Numbered from the stretch's first letter, positions 1 through 7,166 are shown. The stretch is DNA of 17,964 bases from Puniceicoccales bacterium (GCA_031259665.1 JAIRLD010000017.1:1-17964), one strand, 5' to 3'. Notes: generated by a model not told the origin, from the sequence alone. Program-made: numbers and translations.

Positions 1-222
1 CAGCTCCCAAAGCAAGGATTACGTCTCGTTGCTCGTCCTAAGAAAAACAGGAGCCCTAATACTCCGATAGAAAAAAAGTTACTCCGCAAACGTTCTTCCA
101 TAGAAACGGCCATCGGAAAGTTTCAATCCCTTTTTGGCTTCACGCTTTCCAATTTCCGTTCCTAAATTTCGGTTTTCGCCTCTTTTTCTCTCGCTATTTT
201 TGCCTTTATTTTTCCCCCTTAA
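1..222 (+). pseudogene. IS982-type transposase, C-terminal remnant
   Basis: The reading frame is open from the window edge and reads GLRLVARPKKNRS, then LLRKRSSIETAIGKF, then SLFGFTLSNFRS before a TAA at 163-165. The same frame continues without a stop for 18 more codons (ISVFASFSLAIFAFIFPP) to TAA at 220-222. In the IS982 DDE family I know the C-terminus has a basic patch, a KR..IET motif with the last catalytic Glu, an HRS motif and then a hydrophobic tail ending near AYCF. Both segments fit that order, so the TAA at 163 looks like a nonsense mutation inside the conserved tail. The 5' part lies outside the window. No terminal inverted repeat was recognised. The family call is from motif memory, not a search. 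Confidence 0.6.
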
Positions 223-290
223 TTTCGCCATCCGCGTAATGAGATTTTTGAATTAGTTAAAACGTTTCGGGGCATATTTTTTATTTCACT

Positions 291-431
291 TTATTTTTGT
301 TTTTCTTTGAGATCTTGCCATTCGCGGAGGCGTTCTGCGAGAACCTTTTCAGCACCGATCGCTTTCGGTTCATAAAACTTTTTCGATGTCAACATATATT
401 CTTGGCCCGAAATGTTGCGTTCGAAATTGTG
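291..431 (-). pseudogene. detached copy of the rarA 3' end
   Basis: Positions 301-431 match 1994-2124, the 3' end of the intact rarA downstream in this window, with 4 differences in 131 bases and no indels. All four are transitions and three are synonymous in the rarA frame; the fourth changes Pro to Ser in the MLTPKK segment. The copy has its own in-frame end, DLKEKQK then TAA at 291-293, whereas intact rarA ends DLKENQIQKKY. Homology stops abruptly at 431/2124 (HNFE codons), so there is no start and no ATPase domain. The low divergence and mostly silent changes suggest a recent duplication or a displaced original 3' end. Confidence 0.85.
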
Positions 432-455
432 ATATCGAAAGATATAAACATAAAT

Positions 456-482
456 AAAAAAGCACCCCTTGTGGGATGCCTT
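456..482 (-). terminator. intrinsic terminator after the octapeptide-repeat gene
   Basis: Arms 462-468 and 473-479 pair with one mismatch around a TTGT loop. Read on the minus strand the hairpin is followed at once by a run of six T (456-461). It lies about 160 bases past the stop of the octapeptide-repeat gene and just before the detached rarA 3' fragment, so it should end minus-strand transcripts there. Confidence 0.6.
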
Positions 483-554
483 TGTAATGCGAAGCTATTT
501 TATCTGGGTGAGGCTAAAATTATAATTACAAATTGCCACTGATTGTGCACTTAG

Positions 555-578
555 AGGAACGGATTAATACCCGTTCCT
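555..578 (-). other. perfect 8-bp hairpin downstream of repeat gene
   Basis: AGGAACGG (555-562) pairs perfectly with CCGTTCCT (571-578) around an 8-base loop. It is about 64 bases past the stop of the minus-strand repeat gene. No T-run follows on either strand, so it may be a 3' processing or stability hairpin rather than a terminator. Confidence 0.35.
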
Positions 579-641
579 AAGGCCTAATTTAACTAGAATA
601 ATTGCGCATCGGATCTTGCCTGAAACATGAGGAGAATTTCG

Positions 642-1847
642 CTAAAAGAGCCAAAAACGTTTCTTAGGAAGCTGGAATCTCATAGCTTCCCTTTGTTCTG
701 GCGTGAAGGCCTGGACTTGAGCTGGCGTCAAGGCAGCGACTTGATCTCTCGTGAAGGCCCGGGTTTGAATTGGCCACAGGAACTTGATTTGAGCTGGCGT
801 GAAGGCCTGGACTTGAGCTGGCGTCAAGGCTTGAATTTGAGGTGGTGTCAAGGCAGCAACTTGATTTTCCGTGAAGGCCCGGATTTGATGTAGCCACAGG
901 AACTTGATTTGATCTGGCGTAAAGGCCTGGATTTGATCTCTCGTCAAGGCGGCGATTTGAGGTAGCGTTAAAGTCTTGATTCGATCTGGCGTAAAGTCCA
1001 AGATTTGATCTCTCGTGAAGGCCTGGACTTGAGCTGGCGTCAAGGCTTGAATTTGAGGTGGTGTCAAGGCAGCAACTTGATTTTCCGTGAAGGCCTGGAT
1101 TTGCTTTAGTGTAAAGGCCCGGGTTTGAGCTGGCGTAAAGGCCTGGATTTGATCTCTCGTCAAGGCCCAGATTTGACGTAGCCCCAGGAACTCGATTTGA
1201 ACTGGCCTGAAGGCCTGGACTTGAGCTGGCGTCAAGGCTTGAATTTGATCTCTCGTGAAGGCCCGGATTTGATCTCTCGTCAAGGCCCGGATTTGATGTA
1301 GCTCCAGGAACTTGATTTGAACTGGCCTGAAGGCCTGGACTTGATATCCCTTCAAGGCCTGGATTTGAGTTGACGTGAAGGCCTTGATTTGCTCTGGCGT
1401 GAAGGCTAGGACTCTAGGCGTCGACGGGCCTGGGCGTTGACCTGGTGGCAACAAGGAATAGTCGGGACTTCCACTCAAAGCCTGGATTTGATCTCTCTTC
1501 AAGGCTCGGATTTGAATTGGCGTGAAGTCCCGGATTTGAGTTGGTGTGAAGTCCTGGATTTGAAGTGGCGACAAAGTCTGGATTTGATCTGTCGTGAAGG
1601 CAGCGATTTGAGCTGGCGTCAAAGTCCAGATTTGAGTTGGCGTGAGGGCAGCGATTTGAGCTGGCGTCAAGGCAGCGATTTGAGCTGGCGTCAAGGCCCG
1701 GACTTGATCTTGTGTCCAGTTTTGTATTGGCAGTGGCTGTAAATCTCGTATAGCAGCTATACTTGATGTTATTGCACCTGAAAAGCTTCCCAATAGGAAA
1801 CTATTCCGTATTAAATGTTTTAATATTTTTATTTTTTTATTATTCAT
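642..1847 (-). CDS. secreted-looking octapeptide-repeat protein
   Basis: This 401-residue protein has no function I can name. Residues 1-42 hold a basic start (MNNKKIKILKHLIRN) and a hydrophobic stretch (SFLLGSFSGAITSSIAA), consistent with a signal peptide. Residues 43-122 are ten octapeptides and 148-387 are thirty more, consensus A-[LF]-T-[PR]-x-Q-[IV]-x, with every Q nearly invariant. A 25-residue Pro/Gly/Ser-rich segment (123-147) separates the blocks. The tail is 14 residues, ending KKRFWLF. T-P-x-Q is a helix N-cap pattern, so a regular solenoid of short turns is plausible; this is inference. The GTG-rich opposite strand gives long but spurious open frames. An AG-rich ribosome site (GAAAGGG) lies 6 bases before the ATG. 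The gene sits between two copies of the rarA 3' end, which suggests acquisition or local duplication. Confidence 0.8.
   Translation of the reverse strand: MNNKKIKILKHLIRNSFLLGSFSGAITSSIAAIRDLQPLPIQNWTQDQVRALTPAQIAALTPAQIAALTPTQIWTLTPAQIAAFTTDQIQTLSPLQIQDFTPTQIRDFTPIQIRALKRDQIQALSGSPDYSLLPPGQRPGPSTPRVLAFTPEQIKAFTSTQIQALKGYQVQAFRPVQIKFLELHQIRALTRDQIRAFTRDQIQALTPAQVQAFRPVQIEFLGLRQIWALTRDQIQAFTPAQTRAFTLKQIQAFTENQVAALTPPQIQALTPAQVQAFTRDQILDFTPDRIKTLTLPQIAALTRDQIQAFTPDQIKFLWLHQIRAFTENQVAALTPPQIQALTPAQVQAFTPAQIKFLWPIQTRAFTRDQVAALTPAQVQAFTPEQREAMRFQLPKKRFWLF
687..1721 (-). repeat. 40-unit, 24-bp tandem coding repeat with internal block duplications
   Basis: The DNA encodes 40 octapeptides in a strict 24-base period, broken only at 1407-1481 by a 75-base non-repeat insert. 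Unit sequences vary, but there are larger copied blocks: 798-879 and 1014-1095 are identical over 82 bases with a spacing of 216 bases, that is nine units. A variant unit beginning F-L-[WEG] recurs (residues starting KFLELHQ, EFLGLRQ, KFLWLHQ, KFLWPIQ), marking a higher-order period on top of the 24-base one. Confidence 0.85.
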
Positions 1848-1971
1848 TTTTTCCCTTTCTATTTTATTGTTATATTGTTTATTTGTTTTATTACCCTAGA
1901 TAAAACAGATTCTATATCAATGCCTTATATTAATGCCTTTTAAAAAAGCGCAAGAAATTTATATAAAATTT

Positions 1972-3273
1972 TTAATATTTCTTTTGGATCTGATTTTCTT
2001 TGAGATCTTGCCATTCGCGGAGGCGTTCCGCAAGAACCTTTTCAGCACCGATCGCTTTCGGTTCATAAAACTTTTTCGGCGTCAACATATATTCTTGGCC
2101 CGAAATGTTGCGTTCGAAATTGTGGCTGTATTGGTAGTATTTCCCGTGCTGTAGTTTTTTGGCAGCCGCACCATGTGCGTCACGTAGCCATATCGGTACC
2201 GCCTCTTTCCCATGTTTTTTAATGTAAGCTGTCGCAGCCTCAAGCGCTAGGTAGGTCGAATTACTCTTCGGTGCTAACGCGCAAAATACCGTCGTGTGCG
2301 CTAAACTTAAACGACATTCCGGCATGCCTAGCCGCTCACAGGCATCAAAACACGCATTGGCAACCAATATCGCCCGAGAATCCGCTAAACCAATGTCCTC
2401 CGATGCAATAATTAAAAGCCGTCGCGCAATGAATCGCGGATCCTCTCCACCCTCTAACATCACCGCTAACCAGTAAATCGCTGCGTCCGGATCACATCCA
2501 CGAATACTTTTTATGTATGCCGAAATCGTGTTGTAGTGCTCATCTTCATCGGCATCGTAGACCAGCTGCTGCTTAAATAGAAATTTTCCCGCCTCCTCGA
2601 CGGTAACGGATGTTCCCAAAGGCGTATTGAGTACGATCGATTCCAAAACATTAAGCGCCTTTCGCGAATCACCATTACATTGCTCGGCAATAAGGGTCAA
2701 TGCATCCGCGTCTAGCGTACAATTCATTGTTCCTAATCCGCGTTCCTTATCTTCAAGGGCGTTTTTTAAAATAATAATAATCGCTTCGTTTGACAATGGC
2801 TCCAGTTCGATCAATCGGCAGCGGCTGAGTAGGGGATTAATGACGTAGAATCCAGGATTATGCGTGGTCGCACCGATCAGCTGAATCGTTCCCGCTTCCA
2901 CATCGGGGAGTAAAAGATCCTGCTGCGATTTGTTGAAGCGATGGATTTCGTCGATAAATAAAATGGTGCGCGACGACGGATTGCGTTGGGCTGATCTTAG
3001 AATCTCACGGAGTTCGGTGACGTTCGATAAAACGGCATTAACTTTCATAAACCGACGTTTTTCTTCGTTAGCGATTGCTTCGGCAATGGATGTTTTCCCA
3101 CTTCCAGGTGGACCATATAAAATGAGACTCCCCAACGATTGGTTGCGTACGAGATCGATAAAAGGTGATCGTATGAGTGCATCTTGTCCAACGATTTCAT
3201 CGAGGTTACGCGGCCGCATGCGTACGGCTAGTGGTCCCGATCCCATGCGGCAGGTCTCAAAGAATTCTGTCAT
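1972..3273 (-). CDS. rarA: replication-associated recombination protein A (AAA+ ATPase)
   Basis: RarA (MgsA) is a cytosolic clamp-loader-like AAA+ ATPase that acts at stalled replication forks with SSB and RecA. Visible motifs are Walker A GPPGSGKT at residues 54-61, Walker B ILFIDE at 104-109 followed by IHRF, sensor 1 near IGATTHNP (133-140), and an arginine-finger region PLLSRCR (147-153). The C-terminal half has the family segment EGGEDPRFIARRLL and ASEDIGLAD, then the tetramerisation region ending in QEYMLTPKKFYEPK. Length, 433 residues, is normal. No good Shine-Dalgarno precedes the ATG; a TATAAT-like box lies only 4 bases upstream. The last 131 bases are duplicated at 301-431, and the final residues (NQIQKKY) differ from those of that copy. 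Confidence 0.95.
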   Translation of the reverse strand: MTEFFETCRMGSGPLAVRMRPRNLDEIVGQDALIRSPFIDLVRNQSLGSLILYGPPGSGKTSIAEAIANEEKRRFMKVNAVLSNVTELREILRSAQRNPSSRTILFIDEIHRFNKSQQDLLLPDVEAGTIQLIGATTHNPGFYVINPLLSRCRLIELEPLSNEAIIIILKNALEDKERGLGTMNCTLDADALTLIAEQCNGDSRKALNVLESIVLNTPLGTSVTVEEAGKFLFKQQLVYDADEDEHYNTISAYIKSIRGCDPDAAIYWLAVMLEGGEDPRFIARRLLIIASEDIGLADSRAILVANACFDACERLGMPECRLSLAHTTVFCALAPKSNSTYLALEAATAYIKKHGKEAVPIWLRDAHGAAAKKLQHGKYYQYSHNFERNISGQEYMLTPKKFYEPKAIGAEKVLAERLREWQDLKENQIQKKY

Positions 3274-3277
3274 CGGA

Positions 3278-3311
3278 ATTATACTTTATAGGAATGAACG
3301 CGTCGTGTAAA
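3278..3311 (-). promoter_or_regulatory. possible rarA promoter, short or absent leader
   Basis: On the minus strand TTTACA (3311-3306) is followed after 15 bases by TATAAA (3290-3285) and after 22 by TATAAT (3283-3278). TATAAT ends only 4 bases before the rarA ATG at 3273, so transcription from it would start at or inside the first codons. Using TATAAA gives a leader of a few bases. Spacings are not ideal, so this is tentative. Confidence 0.3.
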
Positions 3312-3347
3312 TAGTAGATTTGTCACCGGAAAAACCGGCGGGCGTTT

Positions 3348-3425
3348 TTTATGCACCCATTTGCGGTAAAACCGCAAAACCTTCGGAGAAGGTTAAGGAG
3401 ATTAATCTCCTTATGGGTGCATAAA
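3348..3425. repeat. perfect three-armed cloverleaf of nested inverted repeats
   Basis: All 78 bases can pair. The outer stem is 13 bp (3348-3360 with 3413-3425, core ATGCACCCAT). Inside, with no unpaired junction base, are three hairpins: 3361-3367 with 3371-3377 (TTGCGGT, loop AAA), 3378-3384 with 3388-3394 (AACCTTC, loop GGA), and 3395-3403 with 3404-3412 (AAGGAGATT, an 18-bp perfect palindrome). A four-way junction forms on either strand and in RNA. It lies between the 3' end of the DUF151 gene and the start of rarA, is flanked by T6 on one side (3345-3350), and has no second copy in the window. It could be a structured RNA, a miniature mobile palindrome or a protein-binding cruciform; I do not recognise the family. 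Confidence 0.85.
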
Positions 3426-3456
3426 CCAAACCGACATCCTACGTCTTTCGAGCCAT

Positions 3457-3478
3457 CCATTCGTTTGATGTCGAATGG
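3457..3478 (-). terminator. hairpin just after the DUF151 gene
   Basis: CCATTCG (3457-3463) pairs perfectly with CGAATGG (3472-3478) around an 8-base loop, 3 bases past the stop of the minus-strand DUF151 gene. There is no T-run on the minus strand, so termination is not certain; it may protect the 3' end or work together with the cloverleaf that follows. Confidence 0.35.
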
Positions 3479-3481
3479 CCT

Positions 3482-3937
3482 TTAGTGACAAAGAAAAAAG
3501 GTATTTGGAGTTTGGATACCGGAGGGGATAGCATCGAGCCAGGAGAGTTTTTCTATGAGTGTTTGTGTTGCGAAGATGGGGAGTTGATTAATGAGTGCGA
3601 GGGCAATGGCATCACTCGGACGCGCATCGAGACATAGAGTAGTTCCTTTGTTATTCAGGATAATTTTTGCGAAAAAAACTCCTTCGCAGGTATCGTCGAT
3701 GATAATATCTTGAATCGTAGCTCCCAGAGCGGTGATACAATTCGAAAGCAACGTAAACGTATGGGGACGTTTAGTCATTTGTTTTTTTAGAAGATTGCGG
3801 AGCAGAACGCCGGTTTCACTCGAAACGTGAATCGGAAACCTTTTTCCGTTAGTATTATTTTGCATAATGAGGGAAGAAACTCCACTAGAGAAAACGATAT
3901 CAGAGATAGAAATCCCAACCAAACCAACATAAACCAT
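3482..3937 (-). CDS. bifunctional nuclease (DUF151/BFN) domain protein
   Basis: The 151-residue product is a single BFN domain. The diagnostic signature is CLDARPSDAIALAL in the C-terminal half, preceded by the segments FPIHVSSETGVLL and FFAKIIL expected of the family. Family members such as the Thermotoga protein TM0160 and plant BBD nucleases have DNase/RNase activity in vitro, but the cellular role in bacteria is poorly defined. The protein should be cytosolic: no signal or membrane segment. The N-terminal residues up to about 20 are less conserved-looking, and no strong ribosome site precedes the ATG. It is on the same strand as glmS, 165 bases downstream of it, probably as a separate unit. 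Confidence 0.85.
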   Translation of the reverse strand: MVYVGLVGISISDIVFSSGVSSLIMQNNTNGKRFPIHVSSETGVLLRNLLKKQMTKRPHTFTLLSNCITALGATIQDIIIDDTCEGVFFAKIILNNKGTTLCLDARPSDAIALALINQLPIFATQTLIEKLSWLDAIPSGIQTPNTFFLCH

Positions 3938-4102
3938 GAACCTATTCTGTCGAAATTAAATTTTCTAGCAAGCGGAAAATGACTATAAAAATTTTCCCCC
4001 ATTGCAATGATAAAAATATGAAATTTTCACGGAATCGAAAAAATTAAATAAATACAGCGCGGAAAATTATACAATTTTTAATCCTACGGTGAGGAGATAA
4101 TC

Positions 4103-5941
4103 TTATTCTACGGTAACGGATTTGGCTAAATTGCGTGGACGATCGACATCGCAGCCTCGCAGTATTCCGACGTAGTAGGCTAAAAATTGTAATGGGATGA
4201 CCGAAGCGATCGGATTAATTCCGGGATGTACTTCAGGGATTGTGAGCACTTCGTCGCAGAATACTTCCCAGGCAATGCAGTTATTATTCACAATTGCGAT
4301 TACTTTTCCGCCACGCGCTTTCACTTCCTGTATATTATTCATCGTTTTATCCAGGAGCTCATTTTGTGTCGCAATAAATATGCAAATTGTTTCCTCGGAA
4401 ATGAGTGCGATGGGGCCGTGTTTCATTTCTGCCGTGGGAAACGCTTCCGCATGGACGTAGGCGATCTCCTTCAGTTTTAGCGCACCTTCCAGGGCAATGG
4501 GATACATCGCCTGGCGACCTAAGAATAAAAATCGCTCGTACCCGTAATATTTTTCAGCAATTATTCGAATTTGCTCAGATAATTTTAATACGTCGCTTGC
4601 AATAATTGGGAGCGACTTTAATGCCTGTACATATTGTAATCCGACGATTGCATCCATATCGCGTATTCGGGCAAATAGCAGGGCTAACATGGATAAAATT
4701 GTAATTTGCGAGCTAAAAGCTTTCGTGGAAGCGACACCCATTTCGAATCCTGCGTGTTGGTAGATACCCGCGTCCGTTGCACGGGCGATAGTCGAACCGA
4801 CGACGTTTGTGATCCCTAGAACCGTGTAGCCCCGGCGTTTTGCCTCATGGAGCGCGGCCAGTGTATCGATCGTTTCTCCTGACTGGCTGACGACGAAAAC
4901 AAGTGTATTGCGTTGGAGGGGGGCGTTGCGATAGCGAAATTCTGAAGCGTATTCGACATCTACGGGGATACGTGCATATTTTTCGATGAGGTATTTCCCT
5001 ACCAAGCACGCGTGATAAGCGCTACCACAGGCGCAAAAGAGGAGGCGATCGACCATACGTAATTCCTGGGGGATCAGTGAAATCCCTCCAAATTTTGCCG
5101 AACACCCATCAGCCGTAAAGCGTCCACGCATGGCATTTTCGATAACGGAGGGTTGTTCGAAGATTTCCTTTAGCATGTAGTAGGGGTAATCGGCGAGGTC
5201 CGTGTCATGAATTTCCCAATCGAGCTCGTGACAGACCACATCGACCGCATTTTCATGGAGCGTCGTGATCGAAAAATTATCGGAACGTACGGAAGCAACT
5301 TCACCGTCATTTAAATACACGACGCGCTTCGTGTAGCGGGCAACGGCGGCGGCATCACTGGCAACAATATTCTCACCGTTCCCAAGACCGATTAGGAGCG
5401 GTGAACCCTTACGGGCCACTACAAGTTCATCGGCAAAAATTTTACTTATGATGGCGATTCCGTAGGTACCTTCAACGTGTAACAGCGTTTTGCGAACGAT
5501 TTCTGCGAAGTGTAAGTGGGGTGCTTTTTGGTAATGGTAATCGATGAGATTGGCGAGGATTTCCGTATCCGTATCAGAGGCAAAGCGGTAATTTTTTTCG
5601 ATGAGGAAAGCTTTAATTTGCAGGTAATTTTCGATGATACCATTATGGACGACCGCAAAACGGCCATCGTCGCTGAGGTGGGGATGGGCGTTACGTTCGG
5701 AGACGTTACCGTGCGTTGCCCAACGGGTATGACCGATACCGATAGGACCACGGTGTGGAAATTTAGTTTGGGCCTTAGCGAGTTCCGCAACCTTTCCGAT
5801 GCGTTTGAGAGAGAAGATAGTTCCATTATCCAGGACGGCGACTCCTGCGGAATCGTATCCCCGGTATTCCATACGCTTCAGGCCATCGATTAGAATGCCA
5901 TTAGCTTCCTTTTGTCCGATATATCCGATGATGCCGCACAT
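4103..5941 (-). CDS. glmS: glutamine--fructose-6-phosphate aminotransferase (isomerizing)
   Basis: GlmS converts fructose-6-phosphate and glutamine to glucosamine-6-phosphate, the first committed step to UDP-GlcNAc for peptidoglycan and LPS. The start MCGIIGYIG fixes the N-terminus, because Cys2 becomes the catalytic N-terminal nucleophile. Further landmarks are GYDSAG, GHTRWATHG, and HNGIIEN in the glutaminase domain; two SIS sugar-binding domains with CACGSAYHA, VVSQSGET and EMKHGPIALI; and the C-terminal signature DVDRPRNLAKSVTVE. Length, 612 residues, matches the family. No Shine-Dalgarno is obvious before the ATG. I found no space or fold for a glmS ribozyme in the 151-base upstream gap. 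It follows mraY on the same strand, grouping envelope-precursor enzymes. Confidence 0.97.
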   Translation of the reverse strand: MCGIIGYIGQKEANGILIDGLKRMEYRGYDSAGVAVLDNGTIFSLKRIGKVAELAKAQTKFPHRGPIGIGHTRWATHGNVSERNAHPHLSDDGRFAVVHNGIIENYLQIKAFLIEKNYRFASDTDTEILANLIDYHYQKAPHLHFAEIVRKTLLHVEGTYGIAIISKIFADELVVARKGSPLLIGLGNGENIVASDAAAVARYTKRVVYLNDGEVASVRSDNFSITTLHENAVDVVCHELDWEIHDTDLADYPYYMLKEIFEQPSVIENAMRGRFTADGCSAKFGGISLIPQELRMVDRLLFCACGSAYHACLVGKYLIEKYARIPVDVEYASEFRYRNAPLQRNTLVFVVSQSGETIDTLAALHEAKRRGYTVLGITNVVGSTIARATDAGIYQHAGFEMGVASTKAFSSQITILSMLALLFARIRDMDAIVGLQYVQALKSLPIIASDVLKLSEQIRIIAEKYYGYERFLFLGRQAMYPIALEGALKLKEIAYVHAEAFPTAEMKHGPIALISEETICIFIATQNELLDKTMNNIQEVKARGGKVIAIVNNNCIAWEVFCDEVLTIPEVHPGINPIASVIPLQFLAYYVGILRGCDVDRPRNLAKSVTVE

Positions 5942-6046
5942 GAGATTTTTCTATTTTCTTTTGAAAAAATAACAACCTTCAACTCGAACCGTGGCCAGTC
6001 GACTGCTCGTAAAGTTATAGAGAATTTTAAAGTCAAAAATCAAACA

Positions 6047-6072
6047 CATAACAAATATAAATTTTTGTTATG
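6047..6072. repeat. AT-rich inverted repeat between mraY and glmS
   Basis: CATAACAAA (6047-6055) pairs perfectly with TTTGTTATG (6064-6072) around an 8-base AT spacer. It sits 21 bases past the mraY stop and about 105 bases before the glmS start. It could be an operator for a dimeric regulator or a weak terminator for mraY; the arms are AT-rich and no long T-run follows. Confidence 0.4.
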
Positions 6073-6092
6073 ATTCCTATTCGTGTCAACAA

Positions 6093-7166
6093 TTAAAAAA
6101 CCGAACACAAGCCCACGCATCCTATCAACGATAGAAAACAACTGACAATCCAAAAGCGCACCGTAATTTTCGTCTCGTGGTATCCTAGTAACTCAAAGTG
6201 GTGATGAATGGGGGCCATCTTGAAAATACGCCGTTTATTGCGAAATTTGTAGGAAGATACTTGCAGAATATCTGATAGCGCTTCGACTACAAAAACGCCA
6301 CCTACAATGACGAGATGGAACGGATGATTCGTTAAAAATGCAATAACCCCGATTAGGGCTCCGAGGGAAAGTGATCCGGTGTCGCCCATAAAAATTGCTG
6401 CCGGGTAAGAGTTATGCCATAGGAATGCGATTAGAGCGCCCAGAGCTGCGGCACAAATAATTGCCAATTCTCCGTTTCCGGGAATGGGAACGGCGGATAT
6501 GAACATTGCCGTATGAGTATTTTCCGTGGCGATGGAAACGAGGGTTAAAAAAAGCAAAACCGGAATAGCACAACCCGTTGCGAGTCCGTCGAGTCCGTCC
6601 GTCAAATTGACGGAATTACTTGTACCGGCAAGGACGAAAAAAAGGAAAATAGTGAGGAGAATAGGGGATGAAATAATGAAGTATTGCCCTGTAAAGGGAA
6701 CGGGCATGGCGATATACTGTTCCCACAGATTCGGGCAGTAATAGAGTGCTGCAATTATTCCTCCGGAGGCGACAAATTGAATCAGTAGTTTGATGCGTCC
6801 GGGCATTCCTTTCGCATTTTTGGCGCGAATTTTAGCGAGATCGTCGATGAACCCTATGGCGACGCAGAACAGGTAGCTGCAAAGTGCAATCACCACTTGC
6901 GCATTCCAGCGTACGGCGATGGAGGTTCCCATGAGTGTCGCCACAACAATGATCACACCTCCCATAGTTGGGGTATGTGCCTTGGGGCTATGAAGCGTAG
7001 CGAGATTGTGAACTTCTGTTTGGTCGCGAAAGACCTGTTCCAACTTCAATTTTTTGAGGTACCTTATCGCAGCTGGAGCGAGAATAACCGCCACTAAAAA
7101 TGATGTGGAAAAGGCTAAAAGCATTCGTTTAAGTATGTATTCCAACTCCGTGAGGTTATGGAGCAT
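6093..7166 (-). CDS. mraY: phospho-N-acetylmuramoyl-pentapeptide-transferase
   Basis: MraY transfers phospho-MurNAc-pentapeptide to undecaprenyl phosphate at the inner membrane, making lipid I. The protein is a polytopic membrane enzyme with the family's active-site landmarks in order: PTMGGV, the DD motif in GFIDDLAK, NSVNLTDGLDGLA, FMGDTGSL and the triple-His PIHHHFE near the C-terminus. I chose the ATG at 7166 (MLHNLTELEY) because it gives 357 residues and aligns with the usual N-terminus; upstream in-frame starts are ATG 7178, ATG 7196 and GTG 7202. Normally mraY lies in the dcw cluster between murF and murD. Here its neighbours are glmS and a divergent SIS isomerase, so the cluster is broken up in this genome. 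Confidence 0.95.
   Translation of the reverse strand: MLHNLTELEYILKRMLLAFSTSFLVAVILAPAAIRYLKKLKLEQVFRDQTEVHNLATLHSPKAHTPTMGGVIIVVATLMGTSIAVRWNAQVVIALCSYLFCVAIGFIDDLAKIRAKNAKGMPGRIKLLIQFVASGGIIAALYYCPNLWEQYIAMPVPFTGQYFIISSPILLTIFLFFVLAGTSNSVNLTDGLDGLATGCAIPVLLFLTLVSIATENTHTAMFISAVPIPGNGELAIICAAALGALIAFLWHNSYPAAIFMGDTGSLSLGALIGVIAFLTNHPFHLVIVGGVFVVEALSDILQVSSYKFRNKRRIFKMAPIHHHFELLGYHETKITVRFWIVSCFLSLIGCVGLCSVF

Noticed and set aside
627..893. Plus-strand open frames opposite the octad gene (also 1437-1742)
   Set aside because: The 24-base period opens several frames at once; only the minus-strand frame has a signal-like start, a ribosome site and a coherent consensus.
687..1721. Possible CRISPR or DNA-level repeat array
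   Set aside because: There are no unique spacers, the unit is a strict 24 bases and it is fully coding, so it is a protein repeat.
687..1721. TAL-effector-like DNA-binding repeats, because of LTPxQ stretches
   Set aside because: TAL units are about 34 residues with a two-residue code; these are 8 residues with no such code, so the LTPxQ resemblance is superficial.
3351..3425. tRNA gene in the cloverleaf element
   Set aside because: It folds as a cloverleaf but lacks a 7-bp acceptor stem with CCA-like end, the conserved GG, TTC and anticodon-loop positions, and its loops have only 3-4 bases.
5800..6092. glmS ribozyme or riboswitch upstream of glmS
   Set aside because: The gap is AT-rich and lacks the conserved core pairing of the ribozyme; only an inverted repeat at 6047-6072 was seen.
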